From an uncultured Clostridia bacterium (GTDB taxonomy: Bacteria > Bacillota > Clostridia > TANB77 > CAG-508): 64,000 bases of DNA. The notes below the pieces were generated by a model. It did no database searches. It was not told the origin of the DNA and saw only the letters and a program-made list of their open reading frames with translations. Each line of letters opens with the position of its first letter. Position 1 is the first letter of the stretch. The DNA lies in contig CAOPES010000001.1 of the NCBI GenBank assembly GCA_948502395.1, positions 186,001 to 250,000 on the forward strand, read 5' to 3'. Position numbers and translations under genes: made by a program. Below are positions 54,696 through 64,000 of the stretch, piece by piece.

Positions 54696-55703
54696 ATGGA
54701 AGAAGAAAGAATTCTAAGTCCTAAGCTAGAAAATGTGGGAGAAGAAAGAATAGAAAATACATTAAGACCACAAAATTTGGCAGAATATATAGGGCAAGAC
54801 AAAGTAAAAGAAAATATGAAAATCTATATAGAAGCGGCAAAGAAAAGAGGAGAGCCATTAGACCATTGCTTATTATATGGACCACCAGGACTTGGGAAAA
54901 CAACATTATCAAATATAATAGCAAACGAAATGAATTCAAATATAAAAATAACATCAGGGCCAGCAATTGAAAAGCCAGGAGACTTAGCAGCACTTTTGAC
55001 AAACCTTTCAGAATTTGATGTTTTATTTATTGACGAAATTCACAGATTAAGCAAAAGTGTAGAAGAAATTTTGTACCCAGCATTAGAAGACTTTACATTA
55101 GATATTGTAATTGGGAAAGGGCCAAGTGCTAGGTCAATAAGATTAGACTTACCAAAATTCACATTAATTGGTGCAACAACAAAAGCTGGTTCACTTACAA
55201 CACCATTACGTGACCGTTTTGGAATTACTCATAGGCTTGAATTATATTCAGAAAAAGATTTAACAACTATTGTAAAAAGGTCAAGCAAGATTTTAGATGT
55301 GGAAATAGATGAAGAAGCGGCAAGAGAAATTGCAAGACGTTCTAGGGGAACGCCTAGAATTGCAAATAGGTTATTAAAAAGAGTAAGAGATTACGCAATT
55401 GTATTAGGTGACGGAGATATTACATTAAAAATTGCCAAACATGCTTTAAACAAGCTAGAAATAGATGAACTAGGTTTAGATGAGATTGATAGAAAAATAT
55501 TGGAGACTATGATTGTTCAATATGGCGGAAGACCAGTTGGAATTGAAGCTTTGTCTGTTACTGTTGGTGAAGAGCTGGATACTATTGAAGATGTGTATGA
55601 GCCTTATTTAATTCAAATTGGTTTTATTGCAAGGACTTTAAGGGGAAGAAGACCACTTCCTGCTGCTTATAAACATTTGGGCTATGAATATTTAGAAGAT
55701 TAG
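54696..55703 (+). CDS. ruvB: Holliday junction helicase RuvB
   Basis: 335 residues after GAAAGGATGCAAGACT. N-terminal [19 protein letters not shown], Walker [17 protein letters not shown], Walker [19 protein letters not shown], sensor [20 protein letters not shown], arginine finger [20 protein letters not shown] and C-terminal winged helix ([18 protein letters not shown]). It drives branch migration together with RuvA, whose gene is not in the window. Confidence 0.97.
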   Translation: MEEERILSPKLENVGEERIENTLRPQNLAEYIGQDKVKENMKIYIEAAKKRGEPLDHCLLYGPPGLGKTTLSNIIANEMNSNIKITSGPAIEKPGDLAALLTNLSEFDVLFIDEIHRLSKSVEEILYPALEDFTLDIVIGKGPSARSIRLDLPKFTLIGATTKAGSLTTPLRDRFGITHRLELYSEKDLTTIVKRSSKILDVEIDEEAAREIARRSRGTPRIANRLLKRVRDYAIVLGDGDITLKIAKHALNKLEIDELGLDEIDRKILETMIVQYGGRPVGIEALSVTVGEELDTIEDVYEPYLIQIGFIARTLRGRRPLPAAYKHLGYEYLED

Positions 55704-55714
55704 GAGAAATAGAA

Positions 55715-56299
55715 ATGAAATTATTATTACATACTTGTTGTGCACCTTGCAGTGTATATTGCATAGACAGTCTAAGAGAAGAAGGAATTGAACCAACTGT
55801 ATACTGGTATAATCCAAACATTCATCCATATATGGAATATAAATCAAGAAGAGATTGCCTAAAAGAATACACAAAATCAATAGGGATAGAAGCGATATTT
55901 GAAGAAGATTATGGATTAGATGAATTTTGCAAAAATGTTGTGGGAGATTTACAAAATAGATGTAAAAATTATTGTTATAGGGTTCGTTTGGAACAGGTGG
56001 CAAAGTATGCTAAGGATAATGGATATGATGCTTTTTCTACAACTCTTTTGGTTAGTATTTATCAAAATCATGAAGCTATAATTGAGATTGCAAATGAAAT
56101 GGCTGAGAAATATGGTGTTAAGTTTTTGTATCGTGATTTTAGGGTTGGCTTCCGTGAGGGTCAAGCTAAGGCACGTGAATTGGGACTTTATATGCAGAAG
56201 TATTGTGGGTGCGTTTTTAGTGAGGAAGATAGGTATTCTAAACAAATAAAAAGGGATTTAGAAAAAACTAAAACTGAGTTTAAAAAGCATTTGGGTTAA
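55715..56299 (+). CDS. queH: Epoxyqueuosine reductase QueH
   Basis: 194 residues after AGGAGAAATAG. Cys motifs of the QueH family: LLLHTCCAPCSVYCIDSL, a middle EEGIEPTVYWYNPNIHPYME, GDLQNRCKNYCYRVRLEQ, and KYCGCVFSEEDRYSKQI, together binding a 4Fe-4S cluster and a second iron. It converts epoxyqueuosine to queuosine in tRNA. In Clostridia queH commonly follows ruvB, as here. Confidence 0.93.
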   Translation: MKLLLHTCCAPCSVYCIDSLREEGIEPTVYWYNPNIHPYMEYKSRRDCLKEYTKSIGIEAIFEEDYGLDEFCKNVVGDLQNRCKNYCYRVRLEQVAKYAKDNGYDAFSTTLLVSIYQNHEAIIEIANEMAEKYGVKFLYRDFRVGFREGQAKARELGLYMQKYCGCVFSEEDRYSKQIKRDLEKTKTEFKKHLG

Positions 56300-56336
56300 T
56301 AGAATAATATTAGAGAGACAATTTGAAAGGAAGATT

Positions 56337-56649
56337 ATGAATAGTTTAGAAAATTTAAAAGATTTAATTATTTATCAAAGCCAAAAAAATGAAAATATTT
56401 CTATTGAAGTATTATACGATAACGAAGATTTTTGGCTAACTCAAAAGTCAATGGGAAAACTATTTGGGGTAGAAGTAAATACAATAAATTATCATTTAAA
56501 AGAAATTTTTGAAACTAATGAATTAAAAGAAAATCGAACTATTCGAAAAATTCGAACAGTTCAAAAAGAAGGAAACAGAGCGGTTTCAAGGGATGTTACC
56601 TGATTTTGACCAACTTATTATAAATACAAAAAAATTAAAAGAAAATTAA
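56337..56649 (+). pseudogene. RhuM/virulence-protein fragment with internal deletion
   Basis: Starts like RhuM-family proteins: IIYQSQKNENISIEVLYDNE, FWLTQKSMGKLFGVEVNTIN and IRKIRTVQKEGNRAVSRDV, the exact start of the domain, but then stops at 56603 after 88 residues. Shortly after, another frame reads LPDFDQLIINTKKLKEN and ends at 56649, which could be the C-terminal end. A deletion of about 200 codons would explain this. No CGG is near the break, so it is ordinary decay. Confidence 0.65.
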
Positions 56650-56656
56650 AAAACTA

Positions 56657-56717
56657 TTGACAAATTATTTTGTTTTTAATATAATGCTAATAACAAGTTT
56701 TACCAAGCTTGTTATTA
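56657..56717 (+). promoter_or_regulatory. pncB promoter followed by inverted-repeat operator
   Basis: TTGACA (56657-56662) and TATAAT (56680-56685), spacer 17. Starting three bases later, TAATAACAAG (56688-56697) and CTTGTTATTA (56708-56717) form perfect ten-base arms, overlapping the expected transcription start. Since an NrtR-type regulator is encoded 2.8 kb downstream and pncB is a classic NrtR target, this is a candidate NrtR operator. Confidence 0.75.
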
Positions 56718-56770
56718 AAAACTAAATACTTATTAACAAAATATTAAAAACAAAGAAAGAAGGAATGAAT

Positions 56771-58150
56771 ATGGAAAATATGACAATGATGACAGACCTA
56801 TATGAATTAACAATGGCGCAAGTATATTACAATTCAGGAAAAAAAGAAGAAGAAGCAATTTTTGATGTATTTTTTAGAAAACAACCATTAGAATTAGGAT
56901 ACGCAATTATGGGAGGAGTAGACAGATTAATAGAATACGTCGAAAATCTAGGATTTACAGAAGAAGACATAAAATATTTAGAAAACACAAAACTATTCAA
57001 CAAAGAATTTATAGAATATCTAAGACAATTCAAATTTACAGGAGATATATATGCAATACCAGACGGAACGCCAATATTTAAAGGAGAACCACTTGTAACA
57101 GTAAAAGCACCAATAATAGAAGCGCAAATAATAGAAACAGCAATTCTATCATATCTAAACTCAAATATATGTTACACAACAGCAACTAAAAAAATCACAG
57201 AAATTACGAAAAACATTGGAATTATGGAATTTGGAGCAAGAAGAGCTTATGGACCAGAAGCAGCAATAGAAGCAAGTAAATGTTCAATAATAGGTGGAGC
57301 AATAGGAACAAGCAATGTAATTGCAGGAAAAAAATACAATATGCCAATATTAGGAACAATGGCACATAGTATGATTACAGAAGCAAATAGCGAAAAAGAA
57401 GCGTTTCTAAATTATGCAAAAACATACCCAGAAAATTGTGTACTATTAGTAGACACATATGATGTGCTAAAAAGTGGAGTTCCAAATGCAATTCAAGTTG
57501 CAAAAGAATACCTAATTCCAAATGGATATACACTAAAAGGAATAAGAATTGACTCAGGAGATTTAGCTTATTTATCTAAGGAAGCTAAAAAAATGCTAGA
57601 AGAAGCGGGATTAGAAAATACTAAAATATGCTTGTCAGACGGATTAAATGCCGAAAAATTGCAAGAACTAAAAAGAAAAGGAGCAATTATTGATTCAATA
57701 GGATTAGGAGATAACATTGTTGCACCTGATAAAGGAAGAGTTGGATGTGTATATAAAAATGTAGCAATCATTCAAAATGGAAAAACAATACCAAAAATAA
57801 AAATAAGTAGTGATACAGCAAAAACTATCAACCCAGGATTTAAAAAAGTTTATAGAATTTATGAAAAAGACACAAACAAAGCAGTTGAAGACATTATCGC
57901 ATTAGAAAATGAAAAAATTGAAAAAAGCGAAAGCTATACAGTAGAACCATTACAAAAGCCAATATTTGCAAGAGGACAAAAAGTATACAAAGATATGGAT
58001 TTATATGAAAAAAGAGACTTTTGCACAAAACAAATGGAAACCATACCAAATGAAGTAAAAAGTTTTCCTAAATTTGAAGGATACACAGTCAAACTTAGTA
58101 ATGAACTAAGTAATCTAAAACAAAAAATGATAACAGAAAGGGGACAATAA
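56771..58150 (+). CDS. pncB: Nicotinate phosphoribosyltransferase
   Basis: 459 residues. Motifs: MTMMTDLYELTMAQVYY, DVFFRKQPLELGYAIMGGVD, FGARRAYGPEAAIEASKC, LGTMAHSMITEANSEKEAF, LLVDTYDVLKSGVPNAI, IRIDSGDLAYLSKEAKKM, CLSDGLNAEKL. It makes nicotinate mononucleotide in NAD salvage. A perfect promoter-operator lies upstream and the EIIC-like gene starts two bases after the stop, so the two form an operon. Confidence 0.95.
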   Translation: MENMTMMTDLYELTMAQVYYNSGKKEEEAIFDVFFRKQPLELGYAIMGGVDRLIEYVENLGFTEEDIKYLENTKLFNKEFIEYLRQFKFTGDIYAIPDGTPIFKGEPLVTVKAPIIEAQIIETAILSYLNSNICYTTATKKITEITKNIGIMEFGARRAYGPEAAIEASKCSIIGGAIGTSNVIAGKKYNMPILGTMAHSMITEANSEKEAFLNYAKTYPENCVLLVDTYDVLKSGVPNAIQVAKEYLIPNGYTLKGIRIDSGDLAYLSKEAKKMLEEAGLENTKICLSDGLNAEKLQELKRKGAIIDSIGLGDNIVAPDKGRVGCVYKNVAIIQNGKTIPKIKISSDTAKTINPGFKKVYRIYEKDTNKAVEDIIALENEKIEKSESYTVEPLQKPIFARGQKVYKDMDLYEKRDFCTKQMETIPNEVKSFPKFEGYTVKLSNELSNLKQKMITERGQ

Positions 58151-58151
58151 T

Positions 58152-59226
58152 ATGAAAAAAATAATAAATAAAATAAAAGAAATTCTAAAAAAATCAGATA
58201 TAGAAATATCACTTAAAAGGTATGGAATAGACGCACTAGGAGCAATGGCGCAAGGTCTATTTGCATCACTATTGATAGGAACAATATTAAATACAATTGG
58301 TACGCAACTAAACATTCAAATATTAACAACAATTGGTGGATATGCCCAATCAGTAAGTGGTATAGCAATGGCAATTGCAATAGGATATGCATTAAAATGT
58401 CCAACACTAGTACTATTTTCATTAGCAACAGTTGGTATGGCAGCAAATAAACTAGGTGGAGCTGGTGGACCATTAGCAGTACTAATTATAACAATTATTA
58501 GTGCAGAATTTGGAAAATTAGTATCAAAGAAAACCAAAATCGATATTCTCGTAACACCACTTGTTACAATACTAGTAGGAACACTACTATCAATTCAAAT
58601 TGCACCAGCGATAGGAAATTTAGCAAGTAGTATAGGTGGGGCAATAATGTGGGCAACTGAATTACAACCACTTTTGATGGGAATAATAGTCTCTGTTATA
58701 GTAGGTATTGCATTAACATTACCAATTAGTAGTGCAGCAATATGTGCAGCATTATCATTAACAGGCTTAGCTGGCGGAGCAGCATTAGCAGGATGTTGTG
58801 CTCAAATGGTAGGGTTTGCTGTTATGAGTTTTAAAGAAAATAGATGGGGCGGAATTATTGCACAAGGTATTGGAACAAGTATGCTTCAAATGGGAAATAT
58901 AGTTAAAAATCCAAAAATAGCAATACCACCAATTCTTACATCAGCAATTGTAGGACCAATTGCAACTTGTATATTCAAACTAACAATGGATGGACCGGCA
59001 ATTTCTTCTGGAATGGGTACTTGTGGCTTGGTTGGTCAAATTGGAGTTTATACTGGTTGGACACAGGCGATAGCAGAAGGTACAAAACAAGCGATTACTC
59101 GGTTGGGATTGGCTTGGTTTGATTTTGGTTAGTTTTGTTTTGCCAGCTGTAATTTGTTATGTGCTTGGAAAAATATTTAGAAAATTAAATTGGATTAAAG
59201 AAAATGATTTGAAATTAGATTTTTAG
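58152..59226 (+). CDS. PTS EIIC-like membrane protein, one CGG +1 shift
   Basis: Uncorrected, the frame ends at 59132 in LGLAWFDFG. Skipping one base at CGG 59100-59102 reads GWDWLGLILVSFVLPAVICY, then VLGKIFRKLNWIKENDLKLD, ending at TAG 59224, 357 residues. The restored tail matches the end of the PTS_EIIC_2 family (WLGLLLxxFVLPAV ... KxxWIKxGDMKL). About nine membrane helices with Gly/Ala-rich segments (GMAANKLGGAGGPLAVLI) are visible. It follows pncB without a gap; no EIIA/B partners are here, so it may transport a pyridine compound by another energy source. Confidence 0.88.
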
Positions 59227-59241
59227 ACATTTATTCAAGTT

Positions 59242-59425
59242 CAAGTAATTATTTTATTTTTTGAATAAATTATGAATGTATCCTAAAATAAGGTTAGAAA
59301 TTCTTTAATTATTTTATGGAAATAGTTCGTGCGGTGACACGAAAGGGAGCTATAAAATAATTTTAGAATTTCTTTGCTTATGTAAGAAACCGAAGAATTT
59401 ATGAAAAAAATAAAATAATTACTTG
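59242..59425 (+). ncRNA. Folded element, copy B (plus strand)
   Basis: 184 bases between the EIIC-like gene and nrtR. Outer stem: 59242-59262 pairs perfectly with 59405-59425 (21 pairs, CAAGTAATTATT... with ...AATAATTACTTG). Inside, AGAAATTCT/AGAATTTCT (59296-59304, 59365-59373), ATTATTTTAT/ATAAAATAAT (59308-59317, 59352-59361) and the tip TTCGTG/CACGAA (59326-59331, 59338-59343). Loops GGAAATAG and AAAGGGAG agree with copy A at 50317-50498, where each stem is changed on both sides. Confidence 0.68.
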
Positions 59426-59495
59426 TATATAGAAAAAATAAAAAAAATATGTTATAGTATAAATGTCAAAAACAAAAGGAAGGAAAAAAGAAAAA

Positions 59496-60314
59496 ATGTA
59501 CAAAACAGAAAAAGAATTTTTAGAAAATTACGATGACAGCATATACGAAAAACTATCAATGACAACAGACATCATCATTTTCAGTGTCTCAGACAAACCA
59601 CAAGAAAACTATCGAAAAAACGACGAAAAAAATATGAGCATATTACTAGTAAAAAGAAAAGACTATCCTTATAAAGACAAGTGGTGCTTACCAGGCGGAT
59701 TTTTAGACATAAAAGAAGACTTAGAAGAATGTCCAAAAAGAATTCTAGCAGCAGAAACAAACATTAAAAACATTTATTTAGAGCAACTATACACATTTGG
59801 AGCAGTAAACCGAGACCCAAGAACAAGAGTTGTTTCAACATCATATATGGCACTAATCGATAAAAATCAATTAAAAGACAAATTAAGCGAAGAAGCATCA
59901 TGGTTTGATATAAAACTAATTGAAAGAGCAGATGGATTAGTAAGCATAAAATTAGAAGGCCCAAAAGAAAAATTAGAATTCATTGTTAAAAGAAAATTGA
60001 AAGAAGCCACAACAAATCAATATGAATATGAAGTTGTAGAAAACGAAAAACTAGCATTTGACCATGCGCTAGTTATTGTAAATGGAATGGAAAGATTAAG
60101 AAATAAAATACAATATACCGATATTGTATTTCGTATGATGCCAGAATATTTTACATTAGGAGAATTACAAAGAGTTTATGAAGTAATATTAGATAAAAAG
60201 TTATTAGATCCAGCATTCAGAAGAATTATTGCAAACAAAGTTGAAAAGACAGACAAATTAAAAAAAGGAGAAGGACATAGACCATCAGCATTGTTCAAGT
60301 ACAAAAATAGTTAA
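59496..60314 (+). CDS. nrtR: NrtR-type NAD metabolism regulator
   Basis: 272 residues from ATG 59496 (AGGAAGG upstream). N-terminal Nudix fold with PLPGG-type CLPGGFLDIKEDLEE and RILAAETNIKNIYLE: the Nudix box has lost catalytic Glu residues, as in NrtR sensors that bind but do not cleave ADP-ribose-type ligands. C-terminal winged helix ALVIVNGMERLRNKIQYTDI and MPEYFTLGELQRVYEVILDK, FRRIIANKV. It probably represses pncB and possibly the EIIC-like gene through the operator at 56688-56717. Confidence 0.85.
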   Translation: MYKTEKEFLENYDDSIYEKLSMTTDIIIFSVSDKPQENYRKNDEKNMSILLVKRKDYPYKDKWCLPGGFLDIKEDLEECPKRILAAETNIKNIYLEQLYTFGAVNRDPRTRVVSTSYMALIDKNQLKDKLSEEASWFDIKLIERADGLVSIKLEGPKEKLEFIVKRKLKEATTNQYEYEVVENEKLAFDHALVIVNGMERLRNKIQYTDIVFRMMPEYFTLGELQRVYEVILDKKLLDPAFRRIIANKVEKTDKLKKGEGHRPSALFKYKNS

Positions 60315-60328
60315 GGAGAAAATAAAAT

Positions 60329-62024
60329 TTGAAACAATTATTAAAACAAGAAAAATATCGAAATTTAGCAAAAATAATTCTTATAAATACAATTATTTTT
60401 ACTATCACCAATTTATTGTTTAATATAAAATATGAGCAAGTAGATGACTTTATAATGTACAACCTATATTCAGGGTTAGACGGAACATATAGCACTTATG
60501 GAGTATATATGCATACAATATTATGTGCAATAATAGGGCTTTTTTATAGAATAGTGCCAGTAATTAACTGGCACACAATATTTCTGTTAAGTATGCAATT
60601 CATATGTTTTACGATAATAGGATATTGCATAACAGAAAAACAAAAAAGTGAAAAATCATTTATAATATATGCAGTATTTGCAAGTGTATTTTATTCAGTA
60701 CTATTAGTTTTAATACAATACACATCTGTTGCGGCAGTATTAATACTAACAGCACTATTTATAATAATGCACTTAATGGAAAGAGAACAAAAGAGCAAGA
60801 CTCTAAAAGTACTATGTTTTGTGCTTTACACTGTTGGAATAATGCTAAGAATGCAATCATTGCTAATAATCGCTCCATTTTTTGCACTATATGCAATATA
60901 TTATTTAATAAAATATTTCAAAAAGCAAATTGACATTAATAAATTAAAGACTGTAATAGCTGATTACGCAATTATTGCAGTAATAACAATTGCAGTATAT
61001 ATATCACATAATGCAATTTATGAGAACAATCCAGTTTACAAAGAATATATGGAATATAACAATATAAGAGCAATATTGCACGATATGTCTTATACAGATT
61101 ATGAGGAAAATAAGCAAATATTTGACGAAATAGGTTGGTCAAAAAATGACCATTATCTTTTCTATACATTTAATTTTGGAGATGAGAATGTATATAGTAA
61201 AGAGAATTTGCAAAAAATTATAGATTATAAAATAAGTACAAATCAATATTACAATTTAAACTCTAAACCAAAAGAAGTAAGAGAAGACTTAGTAAATGAA
61301 ATGCAATCTACAAATACAATTGTAACATTATTTATGTTTGCAATGTTTTTTGTAGCTGTGTTAGAAAGTAAAGAGAAGAAGCGGATTAAATATACTAATA
61401 TTGCTAGTAACCTTAGGAATTAATGCATTATTTATTGTTTTAAATAGAAGTATGTTAAGAGTAGTTATACCAGAATACATCATAGGAACAGCACTTATAA
61501 CGTATAATATGAAATTGGAAAAGGAAAAACATCAATTTAGTGCAATATGGATTGTTTTGATTATAATAATAACATCAAGCTATTCAGCAAGCAGATATGA
61601 ATTCGATTACAAATTAAAAGATTACAAACAATATCAAAAAGTAATTGAATATGTAAACGAACGCAAAGAAAATACATATTTAGCTACAATTCCAGCTTTA
61701 CAATTTCGATATTTAGCATATTCGCCATACCAAATGCCACCAAAAGGTTCATTTTCAAATTTAAGAGTTATGGGCGGTTGGGATATGTTTACTCAGAATT
61801 ATTATGATTTTAAGGAGAAAAATAATTTAGAAGGAACATTTTTGGATTTGTTAAAAGATGATGTTTATTTGATTGATGGTGATGTTTATTGGTCAGGTAA
61901 TGAGTATAAAAATTACATAAATAATATTGTTTTATTTATAAAAGAGCATTATAATAAAGACGTGGAATATGAGAAAGTAGAGCAAATTGAAAATATTTAT
62001 ATTTATAAGATTGTAGAAAAATAG
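60329..62024 (+). CDS. Large membrane protein, glycosyltransferase-like, one CGG +1 shift
   Basis: Starts at TTG 60329 after AAGGAGAAAATAAAA. The first frame ends at 61423; skipping one base at CGG 61382-61384 gives GLNILILLVTLGINALFIVL and joins the frame that ends at 62024, 564 residues. About ten helices (KIILINTIIFTITNLLF and so on), a YSGLDGTYSTYGVYMHTILC loop and a soluble C-terminal domain with YLAYSPYQMPPKG and GGWDMFTQNYYDF. The pattern resembles GT-C enzymes that use polyprenol sugars. The shift lies in a membrane helix in the middle of the protein, so without it the entire C-terminal domain is lost. Confidence 0.82.
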
Positions 62025-62039
62025 AAAGAAGGAACTAAA

Positions 62040-62930
62040 ATGAGCTTAATATTAAAAAAAGTATCAAAAACATTTGTAGGCAAAAAAGCAGTAGACAACA
62101 TATCGCTAACACTAGAAAAACCAGGAGTATATGGCTTGCTTGGAACAAATGGAGCAGGAAAAACAACAACAATAAGAATGTTACTTGGAATAATAAAAAA
62201 AGACAGTGGAGAAATTACATGGAAAGGAAAAGCAGTAGATAGAAAAAACGTAAGATTTGGCTATTTGCCAGAGGAAAGAGGAGTATATCCAAAAACAAAA
62301 ATAGTTGACCAATTAATGTATTTTGCAGAATTAAAAGGAATGAAAAAAGAAGAAGCGATAAAATCAATAAACAAATGGGCAAAAGAATTAAAAGTTGAAG
62401 AATATTTAGACCAACCAGCAGAAAAACTATCAAAAGGAAATCAACAAAAAATACAATTTATGACAGCAATAATACACAACCCAGAATTAGTTGTATTGGA
62501 CGAGCCATTTAGTGGATTAGACCCAGTTAACACAGAAATATTAAAAAACATCATAATAAACCTAGTGAAAAATGGCAAATATGTAATAATGTCAGCACAT
62601 CAAATGGCAACAATAGAAGAATTTTGTAGTGATATTTTAATACTAAATAAAGGAAAAACAGTATTGCAAGGAAACTTAAAGGAAATAAAAGAAACATATC
62701 CAGCAAATAGGGTGGAAGTAGACGTAAAACAAGATATAACAAGTTATATCAAAGAACTTGGATTGGAAATTGAAAATGAAGCAAACAACAATTATATTAT
62801 CAAACTAACAGATGAAGAAAAAGCACACGAATTATTAAATAAATTAATTACAAGTGGAATAAAAGTAGACAAATTTGAAATTAAAAAGCCTACTCTAAAT
62901 GACATATTTATAGAAAAGGTGGGTGAATAG
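62040..62930 (+). CDS. ABC transporter ATP-binding protein (NatA-like)
   Basis: 296 residues after AGAAGGAACTAAA. Walker A LLGTNGAGKTTTIRML, Q loop region YLPEERGVYPKTK, signature LSKGNQQKIQFM, Walker B ELVVLDEPFSGLDPVN, H loop MSAHQMATIEE. The C-terminal domain is typical of NatA/YhaQ-type exporters of sodium or drugs. The permease starts two bases after its stop codon. Confidence 0.92.
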   Translation: MSLILKKVSKTFVGKKAVDNISLTLEKPGVYGLLGTNGAGKTTTIRMLLGIIKKDSGEITWKGKAVDRKNVRFGYLPEERGVYPKTKIVDQLMYFAELKGMKKEEAIKSINKWAKELKVEEYLDQPAEKLSKGNQQKIQFMTAIIHNPELVVLDEPFSGLDPVNTEILKNIIINLVKNGKYVIMSAHQMATIEEFCSDILILNKGKTVLQGNLKEIKETYPANRVEVDVKQDITSYIKELGLEIENEANNNYIIKLTDEEKAHELLNKLITSGIKVDKFEIKKPTLNDIFIEKVGE

Positions 62931-62932
62931 AT

Positions 62933-64000
62933 ATGAAAGATATTTTAACAGTAATGAAATTTACAATAAAAGATATGGTAAAAAGAAAATCTTTTATAAT
63001 ATCAACATTAATTATTTTAATATTAATTGTAATAGGATTTAACATACCAAACATAATAAAAAGTATTGCAGGAGAAGACACAGAAGATAAACTACTAATT
63101 GTGGATAACGAAGATATCTTCGAAGGAAGCTTAGAAATGCTTAAACAAGCAGATTTAGGAACAGAAATAGAAGTTGGAAAAGCAACATTTGAAGAAGTAA
63201 AATCTAAAATCGAAAATGAAGAAGTAGAAAATGCAATAATGATAGAAAGACAAGAAAACAATGTAAAAATAAGATATATGGTAAAAGATATGGCCATGAT
63301 GGAAGAAGTTCCAGAAAACATAGTAAATGCAATAAATACATTATACACAAATGTGCAAATAAGCAAGTTAGGACTAAGCCAAGAACAAATCCAATCAATA
63401 ACACCAAACTTTGAATTCAGTTTAGAACAAACACAAGAAGAAAAAGCAAATGGAAACATACTTGTAATGATGTTAATGTCAATAGTATTATTTTACGCAA
63501 TATACTTCTGTGCATATCAAGTATCAAGCTCAATAACAACAGAAAAAACATCAAAAATAATGGAAACACTCGTAACATCAACAACACCAAGAACGATAGT
63601 ACTTGGAAAAACAATTGGAATAGGAATAGTAGGACTATTACAAATGGTATTAATTGTAGGAACTGCACTAATTTCATCAAAATCATTCCTAGAACCAGAA
63701 CTATTAGAAGCAGCACTAGATATGTCAAACATAACACCATATTTAGGAATAATTACAATAGTATACTTTATATTAGGATACCTTGCATATGCATTACTAT
63801 ATGCTCTAACAGGCTCAACTGTAAGCAAACCAGAAGATATACAATCAGCAAATTCACCAGTTGCAATTTTGGCAGTAGTAGGATTTTATCTATCATATTT
63901 CACAATGATGAATCCTACAAGTGAGCTTAATGTATTTGCTTCATTGTTCCCAGTATCATCACCATTCTGTATGCCTTTCAGAATTATGATGGGATTGGCT
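62933..64000 (+). CDS. ABC-2 type permease (NatB-like), 3' end outside window
   Basis: Starts at ATG 62933 (GGTGGGTGAATAG) and stays open to the window end, 356 residues seen. N-terminal helix (FIISTLIILILIVIGFNI), a soluble part, then ANGNILVMMLMSIVLFYAIYF, SSSITTEKTSKIMETLVTST (conserved in the NatB/YhaP family), LGKTIGIGIVGLLQMVLIV and further helices. It forms the membrane path for the exporter above. Confidence 0.88.
   Translation, partial: MKDILTVMKFTIKDMVKRKSFIISTLIILILIVIGFNIPNIIKSIAGEDTEDKLLIVDNEDIFEGSLEMLKQADLGTEIEVGKATFEEVKSKIENEEVENAIMIERQENNVKIRYMVKDMAMMEEVPENIVNAINTLYTNVQISKLGLSQEQIQSITPNFEFSLEQTQEEKANGNILVMMLMSIVLFYAIYFCAYQVSSSITTEKTSKIMETLVTSTTPRTIVLGKTIGIGIVGLLQMVLIVGTALISSKSFLEPELLEAALDMSNITPYLGIITIVYFILGYLAYALLYALTGSTVSKPEDIQSANSPVAILAVVGFYLSYFTMMNPTSELNVFASLFPVSSPFCMPFRIMMGLA

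Noticed and set aside
56337..56649. RhuM fragment as another CGG case
   Set aside because: No in-frame CGG near the break and most of the middle domain is missing; this is a deletion.

Overview
The window comes from an AT-rich, spore-forming, Clostridia-like Firmicute, probably an uncultured gut lineage. Evidence: spoIIM next to xerD, AGGAGG-type ribosome binding sites, AGA as the main arginine codon, a sortase and an LtaS-type enzyme. Bases 1 to about 22.2 kb are a prophage: portal end, MuF head protein, an Acb2-like anti-CBASS protein, scaffold, capsid, head-tail connectors, tail tube, tape measure, tail and fibre proteins, holin and endolysin, then an accessory and regulatory segment (AP2-domain protein, AbrB, toxin-antitoxin pair, XRE repressor). 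No integrase is visible; the left part of the prophage lies outside the window.

The central observation is a recurrent +1 frameshift at the codon CGG. I found 14 in-frame CGG codons in real genes. At 13 of them, in nine genes, the reading frame breaks soon afterwards, and skipping exactly one base at the CGG restores a full-length product whose frame joins the next open segment or ends at a sensible stop. The genes are a gp10-like phage protein (three sites), the tail endopeptidase-like protein, an AP2 protein, an XRE repressor, the variable protein of a diversity-generating retroelement (three sites), dinD, spoIIM, an EIIC-like membrane protein and a large membrane glycosyltransferase-like protein. 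Recognisable family motifs resume right after the skipped base, and glycine (GGN) fits the conserved position in at least six of them. The 14th CGG (22655) is followed by a perfect A_AAA_AAG heptamer that could undo the shift. Phage, DGR and chromosomal genes share the behaviour, so it looks like a property of the host translation system: CGG acts as an unassigned codon, or CGGN as a four-base glycine codon. I know of no described bacterial system like this.

From 22.4 kb the chromosome carries, in order: small membrane proteins, an HD phosphohydrolase, secD and a shortened secF, a short alaS, a HIT hydrolase, a sortase, ligA, a NUDIX/radical-SAM/short-peptide cluster that may make a RiPP, folD and dprA. 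At 37.3-41.5 kb lies a complete DGR: pilin-like variable protein, VR, TR, reverse transcriptase, Avd and a MutS-N-like accessory. Then come two tRNAs, dinD, tmcAL, rnhA, an EndoQ-like PHP protein, spoIIM, xerD, polysaccharide glycosyltransferases, an LtaS-like protein, ruvB and queH. A niacin region follows (pncB, EIIC-like protein, NrtR), then the membrane glycosyltransferase-like protein and an ABC exporter that runs off the end.

Dispersed GGACGGTCC/GGACCGTCC palindromic repeats sit between many chromosomal genes. A separate pair of about 183-base elements (50.3 kb on the minus strand, 59.2 kb on the plus strand) share loops but differ by compensatory changes in their stems, which suggests a conserved folded element.
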